Notes: generated from the letters alone by a model not told the origin. A stretch of 64,000 nucleotides of DNA from Flavobacteriales bacterium (GCA_020631555.1 JAHDGY010000003.1:1-64000); one strand, 5' to 3'. Positions 9,906 to 20,850 are shown, counted from the first letter of the stretch. Translations and numbers: made by a program.

Positions 9906-10723
9906 TGAATCATTGTACAAGAGTTAAGATTGTTCTTACGCCATTGTTGTGTTTATACGCAACATTGACATTAGGTCAAGCAAAGAAGGGTAAAGCCGAC
10001 GTTGGCATTGCGATCGGGGGAAGTTATTATGTTGGAGATCTAAGTCCTAGCTCTCATTTTAACCATATAAACTTATCAGCTGGAGGGTTTTACCGTTGGA
10101 ATTTTCCTAATGAACGGGTAGCTCTAAGAATGGGCCTTTACTACGGAGTGGTTGAAGCCTATGATGCTGATTCGGATATCGCCTTCAACAAAAATCGCAA
10201 TCTCCATTTCAGATCTTCTATCGTAGAATTTGGACCAATTTTAGAAATTAATTTTTTCGATTTTCGCTTAGATCAGAAATATCGCGGAAAATCACAATCG
10301 GGAAGTTTTGCCACGCCATATCTATTTTTTGGACTAACTTATTTCAAAATGAATCCGATGGCCCAGCTCAATGACGAATGGACCGAATTGCAACCATTGC
10401 AAACCGAGGGTGCCGAATACAAAAAAAATCAAATTGCCATTCCAATTGGATTTGGATTTAAGGTTAAACTAAGCAACAGATGGATCGCGGGTGTTGAATA
10501 TGGCATTAGAAAAACGCACACCGATTATTTAGATGACGTTAGCACCAATTACCCAGACCCCGACAAACTAATCAGCATAGGGCAAAAACTATCCGACCCC
10601 AGTTTAGATAACCTTGATCATCAAGGACAAAAGCGTGGCGATTCTTCTAACAATGATTGGTATTCCATGTTTCATGTTACTCTTTCCTTTAAACTAGCGA
10701 AGGAAAAAGGATGTGTGAATTAG
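9905..10723 (+). CDS. DUF6089-like outer membrane protein, tandem paralog
   Basis: Shared motifs with the preceding ORF: NRNLHFRS, ELQPLQTEGAEY, IAIPIGFG, GIRKTHTDYLDDVS. Confidence 0.7.
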   Translation: MNHCTRVKIVLTPLLCLYATLTLGQAKKGKADVGIAIGGSYYVGDLSPSSHFNHINLSAGGFYRWNFPNERVALRMGLYYGVVEAYDADSDIAFNKNRNLHFRSSIVEFGPILEINFFDFRLDQKYRGKSQSGSFATPYLFFGLTYFKMNPMAQLNDEWTELQPLQTEGAEYKKNQIAIPIGFGFKVKLSNRWIAGVEYGIRKTHTDYLDDVSTNYPDPDKLISIGQKLSDPSLDNLDHQGQKRGDSSNNDWYSMFHVTLSFKLAKEKGCVN

Positions 10724-10829
10724 GAGTAAAATTGCCACTCGTTCATTAACTCACCTAATTAGACATTTATTTATTTCGGATACTGAAAAATTCTTAAGAC
10801 ATTCGCGAATTGCCAAAAAGGCAGCAGTC

Positions 10830-11567
10830 ATGAGCGCTAAAGACGAAATAAATTTATCCAATATTCCGGAACATATTGCCATCATTATGGATGGCAACGG
10901 TAGATGGGCAAAAGAAAAAGGGGAGCATAGAATATTTGGGCACAGCAGTGGTGTTGAATCGGTTCGTGAGGCGCTCACCGCTGCATCCGAAATAGGAGTG
11001 AAATATCTAACCCTGTACGCCTTTTCTACAGAAAACTGGAGTCGCCCGCAGGAAGAAGTTAACGCTTTAATGGATTTGCTAGTTCAGACTATTGCTAATG
11101 AAATTGAATCTTTGAACGAAAACAGAGTACAACTCGGGATCATTGGAGACGTTTCCAATCTACCTGAAAGTTGTCAAAAAGCATTGCACGAAGCAATTGA
11201 AGCAACTAAGCACAACGATAGAGTCACCCTAATTTTAGCCCTTAGTTACAGCGCAAGATGGGAACTAACTAATGCAGTTAAGAAAATCTCACAAGATGTA
11301 GCCAACAAGCTCATTTCGCCTTCTGATGTGGATGAAAAACTAGTGTGTTCTTATTTAGCCACCGACGGAATTCCTGATCCGGAATTATTGATTCGAACAA
11401 GCGGTGAAAGACGTATAAGCAACTTTTTGCTTTGGCAATTGGCGTATAGTGAATTGTATTTTACCGATGTATTTTGGCCCGATTTTAGAAAGGAGAACTT
11501 TTTCGAAGCCATTTTAAATTATCAAAATAGAGAGCGTCGTTTTGGATTAGTAAGCGAACAGTTATAA
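10830..11567 (+). CDS. uppS: Isoprenyl transferase (undecaprenyl diphosphate synthase)
   Basis: HIAIIMDGNGRWA, LTLYAFSTENWSRP, LLIRTSGERRISNFLLWQ. Confidence 0.96.
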   Translation: MSAKDEINLSNIPEHIAIIMDGNGRWAKEKGEHRIFGHSSGVESVREALTAASEIGVKYLTLYAFSTENWSRPQEEVNALMDLLVQTIANEIESLNENRVQLGIIGDVSNLPESCQKALHEAIEATKHNDRVTLILALSYSARWELTNAVKKISQDVANKLISPSDVDEKLVCSYLATDGIPDPELLIRTSGERRISNFLLWQLAYSELYFTDVFWPDFRKENFFEAILNYQNRERRFGLVSEQL

Positions 11568-11571
11568 TTGA

Positions 11572-14091
11572 ATGAGAAACTTAATTTACAGCTTCAGCGC
11601 GATAGCCGCAATCCTCACAACTTCAGTCAGCTTTGCTCAGGTAAAAAAAACTGGCGGAAACATTAGCTATCAGGTCCCAAGAAAATATAGAATCGCCGAC
11701 ATTAAGGTTACCGGAGGTAAGTTTGACGCTTCTCAGATCATAAGCGTAAGTGGTCTACGAAAGGGAACGTCTGTAAATATCCCTGGAGAAGAGGTTACCT
11801 CGGCAATTAAAAAGCTTTGGAACCAGCGCATGTTTTCAGATGTTCAAATCAAAGCTGAAAAAATCTTGGGCAACGATGTATTCCTCTTAATTGATGTAAA
11901 GGAACGCTCGAGGTTATCGGTCTTCTCCTTTGACGGCATCTCCAAATCAGACGCGGACAACATTCGTGAGGAAATTGACCTTCACAGTGGCATGATCCTT
12001 ACCGAGGATCTGCTTGGCAGAGTGCAAGCTAAGGCACGAAATTATTTCGTTGCAAAAGGATATTATAAAGCTAAATGCGAAGTCATTGAAACTGTTGACA
12101 CACTGGTTAACAATTCAATTAAGCTCAAATTCAAGATAAATAAGGGTAAAAAAGTCCGTGTTAAACACATCAATTTTAGCGGTAACTCAAAGTTCAGCAA
12201 CAACCAGTTGAAAATGGCTCTTAAAGGGACAAAAGAGAGAGGCCTTCGAAGCTGGCTTAGTGTTTTGAAAATATTTAAATCAGCCAAATACACACTCGGT
12301 GGATTGCAAGACGACAAGAAACTTCTCATTGCTAAATATCGCAAGGCCGCGATGCGTGATGCAAAAATCGTGAGCGATTCAGTTTATTTTATCGATGATA
12401 AAAATTTGGCTGTAGATATAGTAATTGATGAGGGCAAGAAATACTACATCCGCAATATTTCTTGGGTAGGAAACGTAAAGTACCGTACAGGACTGCTCGA
12501 TACAATTTTGGGTATAAAACCTGGTACGCCCTATAATCAAGAATTGCTTGATGCCAGACTTTCATTTAACATGGCAGGTACGGACGTAAGTTCGCTTTAT
12601 CAAGACAACGGCTACTTGTTTTTCCAAGCCACCCCATTAGAAGTTAAAGTTGACGGTGATTCGGTGGACTTGGAGATAAGAATATATGAAGGAAAACAAG
12701 CCAGAATAGATAAGATCTCGATTGTAGGGAATACAAAAACTAACGACCATGTAATTTTGAGAGAGATTCGAACCAAACCCGGAGACTTGTTTAATCGATC
12801 TGACATTATTAGAACCCAACGAGAACTTTCCCAATTAGGATATTTTGATCCGGAAAAAATGGGAGTAAACCCGCGCCCTGACCCAGCCAGTGGTACGGTT
12901 GACGTTGAGTACGTTGTAGAAGAAAAATCATCTGATCAAGTAGAACTTACTGGCGGATATGGTCAGGGGCGTTTAATTGGCACCTTGGGACTTTCATTCA
13001 ACAACTTTTCAGCAAAACGAATATTCGACAAAAAAGCTTGGACCCCGCTTCCTTCCGGCGATGGTCAAAGATTGAGTGTTAGAGCACAAACAACTGGGCG
13101 TTTTTACCAATCCTACAACTTTTCATTCACCGAACCATGGCTAGGCGGCAAAAAGCCAAGAAGCCTCTCCTTTAATACCTTTTTCACATCAATTAACAAC
13201 TCCGGATTCTCCAGAAACGATGATCGAAGATCTTCAATCGATATTTATACTGTTTCTCTAGGAATTGGTAACCGACTTAAGAAACCAGATGACTATTTCA
13301 ACGTGTATTTTGAAGCAAGCTACCAGTATTACGAAGTAAGAAAATACCTAAGCTTCACAATGCGCGATGGATTCGCGAACAACCTTAGCTTTAAGGCTGT
13401 GCTGTCTAGAAACTCAATTAACAAACCACTTTATCCAGAAAGTGGCTCCAATGTCCTATTATCCTTCAAGGCTACCCCTCCATTCTCCTATTTCAGTGGC
13501 ATTTCCGATTATTCGGACCTTCCGGATCACGTGAAATATAAATGGCTTGAGTACAATAAAATAAAATTCACCTCTCAATGGTTTACATCATTAACACATG
13601 GTAAAAATAAGCTAGTATTGATGACTAAGGTAGGATTTGGATTCCTTAATCACTGGAACAATTCTCTGGGACCAACACCATTCGAGAGGTTCTATCTTGG
13701 TGGAAGCGGATTAACTGGGGCCATGCAATTTGACAGTAGAGAAATTATTGCACTGCGCGGGTATGATGATCAGTCAATTTCATCCCGTGTTGGAGACATG
13801 CTGATTAACAAATATACTGTTGAACTTCGTTTTCCAGTTTCATTAAATCCTGCAGCGACCATTTACGCGTTAGGCTTCGCCGAAGCAGGTAATACGTGGC
13901 AAGATTATTCAAAATACAGTCCTTTTGATATGAAGAAATCAGCTGGAGTTGGTGTTAGAATATTCCTCTCTGCTTTTGGTTTGTTTGGACTAGATTATGG
14001 ATGGGGCTTCGATGGAATTAATTCAGGTCAAAAAGTACCTGGTTCCGGACAATTCCATTTTACGCTTGGCATGAATGTTGGAGAATTGTAG
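11572..14091 (+). CDS. bamA: Outer membrane protein assembly factor BamA
   Basis: POTRA repeats, C-terminal Omp85 barrel, gene context uppS-bamA-ompH. Confidence 0.93.
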   Translation: MRNLIYSFSAIAAILTTSVSFAQVKKTGGNISYQVPRKYRIADIKVTGGKFDASQIISVSGLRKGTSVNIPGEEVTSAIKKLWNQRMFSDVQIKAEKILGNDVFLLIDVKERSRLSVFSFDGISKSDADNIREEIDLHSGMILTEDLLGRVQAKARNYFVAKGYYKAKCEVIETVDTLVNNSIKLKFKINKGKKVRVKHINFSGNSKFSNNQLKMALKGTKERGLRSWLSVLKIFKSAKYTLGGLQDDKKLLIAKYRKAAMRDAKIVSDSVYFIDDKNLAVDIVIDEGKKYYIRNISWVGNVKYRTGLLDTILGIKPGTPYNQELLDARLSFNMAGTDVSSLYQDNGYLFFQATPLEVKVDGDSVDLEIRIYEGKQARIDKISIVGNTKTNDHVILREIRTKPGDLFNRSDIIRTQRELSQLGYFDPEKMGVNPRPDPASGTVDVEYVVEEKSSDQVELTGGYGQGRLIGTLGLSFNNFSAKRIFDKKAWTPLPSGDGQRLSVRAQTTGRFYQSYNFSFTEPWLGGKKPRSLSFNTFFTSINNSGFSRNDDRRSSIDIYTVSLGIGNRLKKPDDYFNVYFEASYQYYEVRKYLSFTMRDGFANNLSFKAVLSRNSINKPLYPESGSNVLLSFKATPPFSYFSGISDYSDLPDHVKYKWLEYNKIKFTSQWFTSLTHGKNKLVLMTKVGFGFLNHWNNSLGPTPFERFYLGGSGLTGAMQFDSREIIALRGYDDQSISSRVGDMLINKYTVELRFPVSLNPAATIYALGFAEAGNTWQDYSKYSPFDMKKSAGVGVRIFLSAFGLFGLDYGWGFDGINSGQKVPGSGQFHFTLGMNVGEL

Positions 14092-14134
14092 ATTCATTGT
14101 TGATCTGCAGACGATTTTTAAAACTATTATGATT

Positions 14135-14659
14135 ATGAAAAAGGTACTATTTGCACTATTTCTTCCGATGTTAGTCGGAGTCGTATCGGCACAAAAATTT
14201 GCTTATGTAGACACAAAGTACATTCTGTCTCAGATGAGTGAATATGAGGAAGCTCAAAAAGAACTAGACCAGATCTCCGAAAACTGGCAAAAAGAAATTG
14301 AGGCGAAGTACAAACAAATAGATAAAAAATATAAAGCTTATCAAGCCGAAGAAATTCTTCTGCCAAACGAAATAAAGCGTAAAAGAGAAGAAGAAATCGT
14401 TCAACTCGAAAAAGAAGTTAAGACATTGCAAAAAGAGAAGTTTGGCGTCAACGGTGAGTTATTTCAAAAACGAAAAGAAATAATTGAACCGATACAAGAC
14501 AAGATTTATGAGGCTATTAAAAATTATGCGACAACGAAAGGATACGACATGATTTTTGACCGTTCAGGTGGACAAACAAACATAATGTATGCAAATGCCA
14601 AGCTGAACAAAAGCAATGCAATTTTAAAGAAATTAGGTATTACGCCCGGAAGCAATTAA
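14135..14659 (+). CDS. OmpH/Skp family periplasmic chaperone
   Basis: Signal peptide MKKVLFALFLPMLVGVVSAQKFAYVDTKYIL, coiled coil, downstream of bamA. Confidence 0.9.
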   Translation: MKKVLFALFLPMLVGVVSAQKFAYVDTKYILSQMSEYEEAQKELDQISENWQKEIEAKYKQIDKKYKAYQAEEILLPNEIKRKREEEIVQLEKEVKTLQKEKFGVNGELFQKRKEIIEPIQDKIYEAIKNYATTKGYDMIFDRSGGQTNIMYANAKLNKSNAILKKLGITPGSN

Positions 14660-14685
14660 ATTTACGGGCCTTTTTAAAAATTAGT

Positions 14686-15180
14686 ATGAATAAGAGAATT
14701 GTCAAACTTCTAATAATCACTGGAATTACAATTAGCGGTACGTTAAACGCCCAGAAATTTGCCCATGTTTACGGGGATTCTATTATGGCGAGAATACCAG
14801 CAGCTCTTGAAATGCAAGGAGAGCTACAAAGGTATGTTCAAAAGAAAGAGCAAGAGTTGGTTTCCATGCAGAAAAGTTATGAAAACGCGCTAAAAGAATA
14901 CCAAAGTCTTGCTAAGGACACACCTGACGCCATTAAACTGTCAAGAGAACAGAATATTCAGGAGATGGCACAGAACATTCAAAAGTACCAGATGGATGCT
15001 GAGCAAAGAGTTCAACAGAAACAACAAGAACTTCTTGCTCCGATATATGACAGTGTACAGAAAGCTATTAAGAAAGTAGCTAAGAACAAGGGATATACCT
15101 ACGTTTTTAGCGCTCAAGCTCTTCTCTATGCAGGAGGTGACAATATCACTGCACTTGTAGAACAAGAGTTGAGCAAGTAA
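14686..15180 (+). CDS. OmpH/Skp family periplasmic chaperone, second copy
   Basis: Signal peptide, AQKFAHVYGDSI, coiled coil. Confidence 0.88.
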   Translation: MNKRIVKLLIITGITISGTLNAQKFAHVYGDSIMARIPAALEMQGELQRYVQKKEQELVSMQKSYENALKEYQSLAKDTPDAIKLSREQNIQEMAQNIQKYQMDAEQRVQQKQQELLAPIYDSVQKAIKKVAKNKGYTYVFSAQALLYAGGDNITALVEQELSK

Positions 15181-15195
15181 GATATTTTATAAATG

Positions 15196-15222
15196 AGCCC
15201 CAGTGTTACTGGGGCTTTTTTT
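15196..15222 (+). terminator. Rho-independent-terminator-like hairpin overlapping the murI start
   Basis: AGCCCCAG-TGTTA-CTGGGGCT followed by T tract. Confidence 0.75.
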
Positions 15223-16038
15223 ATGGCAAAAATTTCTACAAATTCTATAGGAATATTTGACTCTGGGATTGGAGGTCTCACCGTGGCACATGCCATAAAC
15301 TCAGCCCTTCCGAACGAGTCTATTACGTATTTCGGGGATATAGCCCATTTGCCATATGGAGATAAGTCAAAAGCATCCATTCAACATTATAGTACCGCTA
15401 TTGTAGACTTCTTACTAAATCTCAATTGCAAAGCTATCGTTATGGCATGTAACACAGCATCCGCTTTTGCTTTTGAGTCCGTGCGAATCAAACTGAATAA
15501 TCGCATACCAATTCTTAATGTGATCGATCCAGTAGTTCAGCATATCTCCAAGAACTTCCCCCAAAACCATATTGGCGTAATTGGCACTAAAGGGACAATA
15601 AATTCAGGGATTTATAAAAAGAAACTACTCGAACAAAACTCAAATATTTCAGTTTCGGAATTAGCCACCCCCTTACTAGCACCGATGATTGACGAGGGAT
15701 ATGTTAACAATAATATTAGCTCTACAATAATTCAGAGGTACCTTCGGTCTGATATCCTTACAGGAATTGACAACCTAATCTTGGGATGTACTCACTACCC
15801 ATTAATCAAACAGCAAATCAAAAGCTACTACCGCAATACGGTTGACGTAATTGATTCAGCAGAATTGGTCGCAGATTCATTGAACAAAACATTTAAGCAA
15901 CTTGATTTACATAACCAATCGGGTGATAAACCGAATCACAAATTCTACGCTTCCGATTACACAGAGTCCTTTGAAAGAAGTTCCCAGATGTTTTTTGGTT
16001 CTGAAATAAAGCTTGTTCATCACAACCTTTGGTCCTGA
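15223..16038 (+). CDS. murI: Glutamate racemase
   Basis: IGIFDSGIGGLTVAHAI, ACNTASA, LGCTHYPLI. ORF can also begin in frame at 15193. Confidence 0.95.
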   Translation: MAKISTNSIGIFDSGIGGLTVAHAINSALPNESITYFGDIAHLPYGDKSKASIQHYSTAIVDFLLNLNCKAIVMACNTASAFAFESVRIKLNNRIPILNVIDPVVQHISKNFPQNHIGVIGTKGTINSGIYKKKLLEQNSNISVSELATPLLAPMIDEGYVNNNISSTIIQRYLRSDILTGIDNLILGCTHYPLIKQQIKSYYRNTVDVIDSAELVADSLNKTFKQLDLHNQSGDKPNHKFYASDYTESFERSSQMFFGSEIKLVHHNLWS

Positions 16039-16057
16039 ATAAATTCTCCTTTCTGAA

Positions 16058-17245
16058 TCAGATGACCTTTAACTCCATACCAACCTTTACAAATGCTTCT
16101 ACTGCCTTGTCTAAATGAGAAATCTCGTGCGCAGCTGAAATTTGAGTTCTAATCCGCGCCTGCCCTTTAGCTACCACTGGGTAGAAAAAACCAATTGCAT
16201 ATACCCCTTCTTCCAAAAGCTTATCAGCAAACTCTTGCGATAGCGCTGCATCGTACAACATTACAGGTACAATAGGCGAATCTCCAGGCTTAATATCAAA
16301 GCCCGCTGCCAACATTTTTTCTTTGAAATACTTCGTATTCGTTTCTAATTTATCCCGTAACTCTGTAGTAGTACTCAGAATATCAAATACTTTGTTGGCC
16401 GCACCAACAATAGAAGGTGCCAAAGAATTAGAAAACAAATATGGCCTCGAACGCTGCCTTAACATTTCAATAATCTCTGCACGTCCCGTGGTATATCCAC
16501 CCATAGCACCACCTAGAGCCTTACCTAGAGTTCCCGTAATGATATCAACCCTATCCATCACATCATAATACTCTGCTGTACCACGACCAGTTGCTCCAAT
16601 AAATCCAGCAGCATGACACTCATCAACCATTACCAATGCATCGTAACGATCTGCCAAATCACAAATTTCATCCAACTTTGCCAAATCCCCGTCCATTGAA
16701 AAAACACCATCGGTAACAATTATTCTAAACCTTTGCGCTTGTGCGGCCTTCAATTGAGCTTCTAAATCAGCCATGTCGCTGTGGGCATATCTGTATCTTG
16801 CAGCCTTACAAAGACGCACTCCATCGATAATCGACGCATGATTTAAAGCATCACTTATGATTGCATCTTCTTTTGTAAACAATGGTTCAAACACACCTCC
16901 ATTTGCGTCAAAAGCAGCCGCATACAAAATTGTATCATCTGTACGGTAAAATGTTGCGATTCGCTGCTCCAACTTCTTATGAATATCCTGCGTCCCGCAG
17001 ATAAATCTAACGGACGACATTCCAAATCCATGCGAATCCAGCGCTTCCTTCGATGCCTTTACTACCTCAGGATTGGAAGAAAGCCCTAAATAGTTGTTGG
17101 CACACATGATAACGACATCCGAACCATTATCGATGGATACTTCAGCGCCCTGTGGCGAAACTATTATCCGTTCTTTTTTAAATAAACCCTCACTTTGGAT
17201 TTGATCCAATTCTGACCTAAGATGCTCCTGAAGCTTGCCGTACAT
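16058..17245 (-). CDS. kbl: Glycine C-acetyltransferase
   Basis: [46 protein letters not shown]. Confidence 0.93.
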   Translation of the reverse strand: MYGKLQEHLRSELDQIQSEGLFKKERIIVSPQGAEVSIDNGSDVVIMCANNYLGLSSNPEVVKASKEALDSHGFGMSSVRFICGTQDIHKKLEQRIATFYRTDDTILYAAAFDANGGVFEPLFTKEDAIISDALNHASIIDGVRLCKAARYRYAHSDMADLEAQLKAAQAQRFRIIVTDGVFSMDGDLAKLDEICDLADRYDALVMVDECHAAGFIGATGRGTAEYYDVMDRVDIITGTLGKALGGAMGGYTTGRAEIIEMLRQRSRPYLFSNSLAPSIVGAANKVFDILSTTTELRDKLETNTKYFKEKMLAAGFDIKPGDSPIVPVMLYDAALSQEFADKLLEEGVYAIGFFYPVVAKGQARIRTQISAAHEISHLDKAVEAFVKVGMELKVI

Positions 17246-17331
17246 ATCAATTTTGTTATCGATTCAAAAGTCGATAAATGTACTAAATTGATCATTGGGT
17301 GATTCAAAGATGTGAACCTAATTCACTTACC

Positions 17332-18003
17332 CTAAGTTAAGGTAAATCGCAAAAATTTAATCGCTCTCCCCTCTTTCAACCATTTAGCTTCGTAGTAAGT
17401 CTTTTCGTTTAAAAGTCCTCTCCAACCCTCATCAAGTTGATCCAAATACCCATTGTAAATATCGTTGGACCTCTCTTCAATTACATACCCATTAGCTTCT
17501 ATTTGCTCAATAGTATAGTCGAACAATAATTCACTATCAATCTTCATGTTGATCGCCCCTCCTTCTCGCAAGAACTTTCTATAACGTGCTATAAACAAAG
17601 GGGATGTTAATCGCTTTCGTGGCTTTTTAGGTTGTGGATCAGAAAACGTCATCCACAGTTCAGCCACCTCATCTTTATCAAAAAAATGGTCGATAAAATC
17701 AATTTTGGTGCGCAGAAAACCCACATTATCCATTTGCTCCTCAACGGCAGTTTTCGCGCCTCTCCAAATCCGAGCGCCCTTTACATCTACACCAATGTAA
17801 TTCACGTTCGGATTTCTTCTTGCCAACGCTAAAGTATATTCTCCCTTGCCGCAACCCAACTCCAATACTATAGGGTTACTGTTGCCAAAAAACTCGGATG
17901 CCCACCGTCCTTTAAGTGGATGTACCTCCCCAAAATTTGGAGGTTGCACAACATTGGCAAACTCCTTCATTTCCTCAAAATGTGCTAACTTGTTTTTACC
18001 CAT
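17332..18003 (-). CDS. trmB: tRNA (guanine-N7)-methyltransferase
   Basis: VLELGCGKGEYTLALARRNP, NYIGVDVKGARIW, TFSDPQPKKPRKRLTSP. Confidence 0.93.
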   Translation of the reverse strand: MGKNKLAHFEEMKEFANVVQPPNFGEVHPLKGRWASEFFGNSNPIVLELGCGKGEYTLALARRNPNVNYIGVDVKGARIWRGAKTAVEEQMDNVGFLRTKIDFIDHFFDKDEVAELWMTFSDPQPKKPRKRLTSPLFIARYRKFLREGGAINMKIDSELLFDYTIEQIEANGYVIEERSNDIYNGYLDQLDEGWRGLLNEKTYYEAKWLKEGRAIKFLRFTLT

Positions 18004-18146
18004 TTATGCTTCAAGATTAAGGCAAAATTAAACCAAATAATTTGGGCATGATCAGTGGCTATAAACAAAGTGCTTTTCGTAATTAATTCGGCATTCGCTT
18101 ATTTCTAGGACTCAAACTTGATAGCTTAGCACTAAACTGCTTAGTT

Positions 18147-19361
18147 ATGTCCACATATGATGTTGCAATAGTTGGAGGAGGAATAGTAGGTGCAGCCACT
18201 TACTACAAATTACAGCAACGCTACCCCGATAAAAAACTCCTGCTGATTGAAAAGGAAAATCAACTTGCGGATCATCAAACCGGCCACAATTCAGGGGTCA
18301 TTCATTCTGGACTTTACTATACTCCAGGATCATTAAAAGCCAAAAACTGCGTCGCAGGCAGACATGAACTTGTGCAATTCGCTAAAGATCATAAAATTGC
18401 CCATAACGTGTGTGGAAAAGTAGTCGTCGCAACGGACAAAAGTGAATTGCCGTTTATGAATAAAATCTTCGAAAATGGGATCGCCAATGCGATTGAAGGA
18501 ATTGAAAAAATAAACGGACAACAGGTAAAAGATATCGAACCACATGTTGACTCCATTGGGGCTATTTGGGTACCTTGTACAGGCATAATTGACTTTCGCA
18601 GCGCAACGGAAAAAATGGTAGAAATTGCCCTCGGAAAACAGCCAAATTCCATACTAAAACTAGGAGAGAAAGCAATCGGATTTGAACAGTCTGAAAATTG
18701 TACTCGTATCAAAACAAACAAAGGTGATTATACTGCGGATAACGTCATATTTTGTGGGGGATTGCAAGCAGATCAGCTGGCCAAAAAGACGGGTGTTGAT
18801 CTCAAGGAAAAAGTAGTTGGTTTCCGAGGCGACTATTATGATTTAACTGAAAAGGCCAAACATAAAGTCAAGAACTTGATTTATCCGGTACCCAACCCAA
18901 CCTTTCCCTTTCTCGGTGTTCACTTTACAAGGATGACCAACGGAGAAATTGAATGCGGACCAAATGCCGTGTTCAGCTTTAAAAGAGAAGGTTATAAAAA
19001 GACTGATTTTAGTATTAAAGACACACTTGATGCACTCAGCTACGGAGGCACTTGGAAATTACTCCTTGGCAATTTTGGCTTTGCCGTAAATGAGTATAGA
19101 CGCGCATTCTCAAAGAAATTATTTCTTAGAACCTTGCAACGAATGATACCAAGTCTAACTATGGATGACATAAAACCGGGAAGAGCCGGGGTTCGTGCTA
19201 TGCTGCTCGGTACTGGAGGAGAAACGCGCGATGACTTCAGAATTGAATACGGACTCAACAGTATACATGTATTAAATGCGCCCTCACCGGCTGCAACTGC
19301 AGCGCTTGCTATTGGTAATCAAATTACGGATATGTCAGAGAAACATTTCGGCTGGAGCTAA
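18147..19361 (+). CDS. lhgO: L-2-hydroxyglutarate oxidase
   Basis: DVAIVGGGIVGAATYYKL, TGHNSGVIHSGLYY, C-terminal RAMLL..GETRDDF. Confidence 0.9.
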   Translation: MSTYDVAIVGGGIVGAATYYKLQQRYPDKKLLLIEKENQLADHQTGHNSGVIHSGLYYTPGSLKAKNCVAGRHELVQFAKDHKIAHNVCGKVVVATDKSELPFMNKIFENGIANAIEGIEKINGQQVKDIEPHVDSIGAIWVPCTGIIDFRSATEKMVEIALGKQPNSILKLGEKAIGFEQSENCTRIKTNKGDYTADNVIFCGGLQADQLAKKTGVDLKEKVVGFRGDYYDLTEKAKHKVKNLIYPVPNPTFPFLGVHFTRMTNGEIECGPNAVFSFKREGYKKTDFSIKDTLDALSYGGTWKLLLGNFGFAVNEYRRAFSKKLFLRTLQRMIPSLTMDDIKPGRAGVRAMLLGTGGETRDDFRIEYGLNSIHVLNAPSPAATAALAIGNQITDMSEKHFGWS

Positions 19362-19455
19362 CAATGGCATGTAAAAGTTCTAAGACCATTTTTCTACACA
19401 TTCTCGCTTTAACCAAAAATTCTGATCAAATTCACCATCAACTTTGACATTAGAC

Positions 19456-20850
19456 TCAGCCCCCCTTTCTTCGATTTTTTCGCTGACGCATCAACCTTTG
19501 CTTTACCAATCTTCTTACAACATCCTTTGAACCTTGTAAAAGATTTTTCTTGGCAGCTGGGTAGTTGGTTAACAATTGCAACGCCCAATAATCTAATCTT
19601 AGCGCCAACAGCATTTCATTCTCTACCTGGATTTCACAACCCATCGCCCTCAAAATTGCATCCCCACCCCATCCCTTTGTAAGTGAACTAGATAAAACAA
19701 AACTATTAGTAGTAAGCCATAGTTCAACCACTTCCAACTTGGTGTCAACAAAATTAATTTCAGGACCCAGTCCAGAAAAATCGACCACTATGCAATGACC
19801 TTCATAATCCGCTAATTCAATTCCAAACACCAGTTGCCGACGTTTATCCTCTGGCACTATTTTGAACTTCCTTAAAATATGATCAGCAACCAAATGGTAA
19901 AGCCTCTTAAACTCGGCATAACCTATTGGCTTTTGATTTTCCTTTTGAAAAATCACATCCTCGTAATCCGATTCAATTGACCTTGTCCATTCCGTGTCGC
20001 TAGAGTGGTACTTTGAATTTTTCTGGAGCCCATAAATATCAAGAACATCTCCTGGATAAGCTTCAAGCACCTGGGTTTCGTCATTATCGTTAGTCCCAAA
20101 ATTCAAATTATAATATTCGACAATTTTATTCTTGAGAAACCTAACACCATTGATCCAACGCTGGTGAGAATTTAATAACACAAAATCCGCACTACATGGA
20201 ATCGAATAGGTCGGAGAAAGCGTTTTGGTGATTTTGCAGAAACGATTTACAAATTGAAGCTCTCTGTTTTTTGCAACATCCTCATCGTTATTCCAATGCG
20301 CTTTAATTCCATTCGGAAAATATCCAACAGCAGCGTATCCGCAAAGTAAATAGTCAATTCTCGGCCAGCGTTTGCGAAGCCTCTTCGTAACAAACTCTAT
20401 AACCTCCGGAGAAGCACAAGGCAAGGCATCATTAACATTTACCAATACTTGTCCATCATATTCGACAATAATTGCGTTCTCTAGATGATTGGCAAAATAG
20501 GTAACCTTGACACCCTTTGGCAAATGATAGGATTTTCCATTGCGTGCCTCCGTTACATATTTAAAACCAACATTATCCACTGCTTCAGCAAGTCCTGTCA
20601 TACCATTACTTGGAAAGAAGACGCGTGCTTCTTTGTTCATGTTTTCTAAGGTGGGCAAATGAAAATGATCCTCATGCCGTTGAGAAATTAAAATATAGTC
20701 TGTATTTGAGATTGTTGCAATATCCAAAGGTTTTGGAAACTGATACCACTGATTTCGAAACGCAGGACCTGATACCCATGGATCAGTGACAATACTAACG
20801 CCGCCAACCTTAATCAGAAAACAAGCATGTCCAACGTAAGTGATATTCAT
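19456..20850 (-). CDS. MBL fold metallo-hydrolase-like protein
   Basis: MNITYVGHACFLIKVGGVSIVTDPWVSGPAF and ISQRHEDHF. Start placed at the internal Met of the longer ORF. Confidence 0.75.
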   Translation of the reverse strand: MNITYVGHACFLIKVGGVSIVTDPWVSGPAFRNQWYQFPKPLDIATISNTDYILISQRHEDHFHLPTLENMNKEARVFFPSNGMTGLAEAVDNVGFKYVTEARNGKSYHLPKGVKVTYFANHLENAIIVEYDGQVLVNVNDALPCASPEVIEFVTKRLRKRWPRIDYLLCGYAAVGYFPNGIKAHWNNDEDVAKNRELQFVNRFCKITKTLSPTYSIPCSADFVLLNSHQRWINGVRFLKNKIVEYYNLNFGTNDNDETQVLEAYPGDVLDIYGLQKNSKYHSSDTEWTRSIESDYEDVIFQKENQKPIGYAEFKRLYHLVADHILRKFKIVPEDKRRQLVFGIELADYEGHCIVVDFSGLGPEINFVDTKLEVVELWLTTNSFVLSSSLTKGWGGDAILRAMGCEIQVENEMLLALRLDYWALQLLTNYPAAKKNLLQGSKDVVRRLVKQRLMRQRKNRRKGG

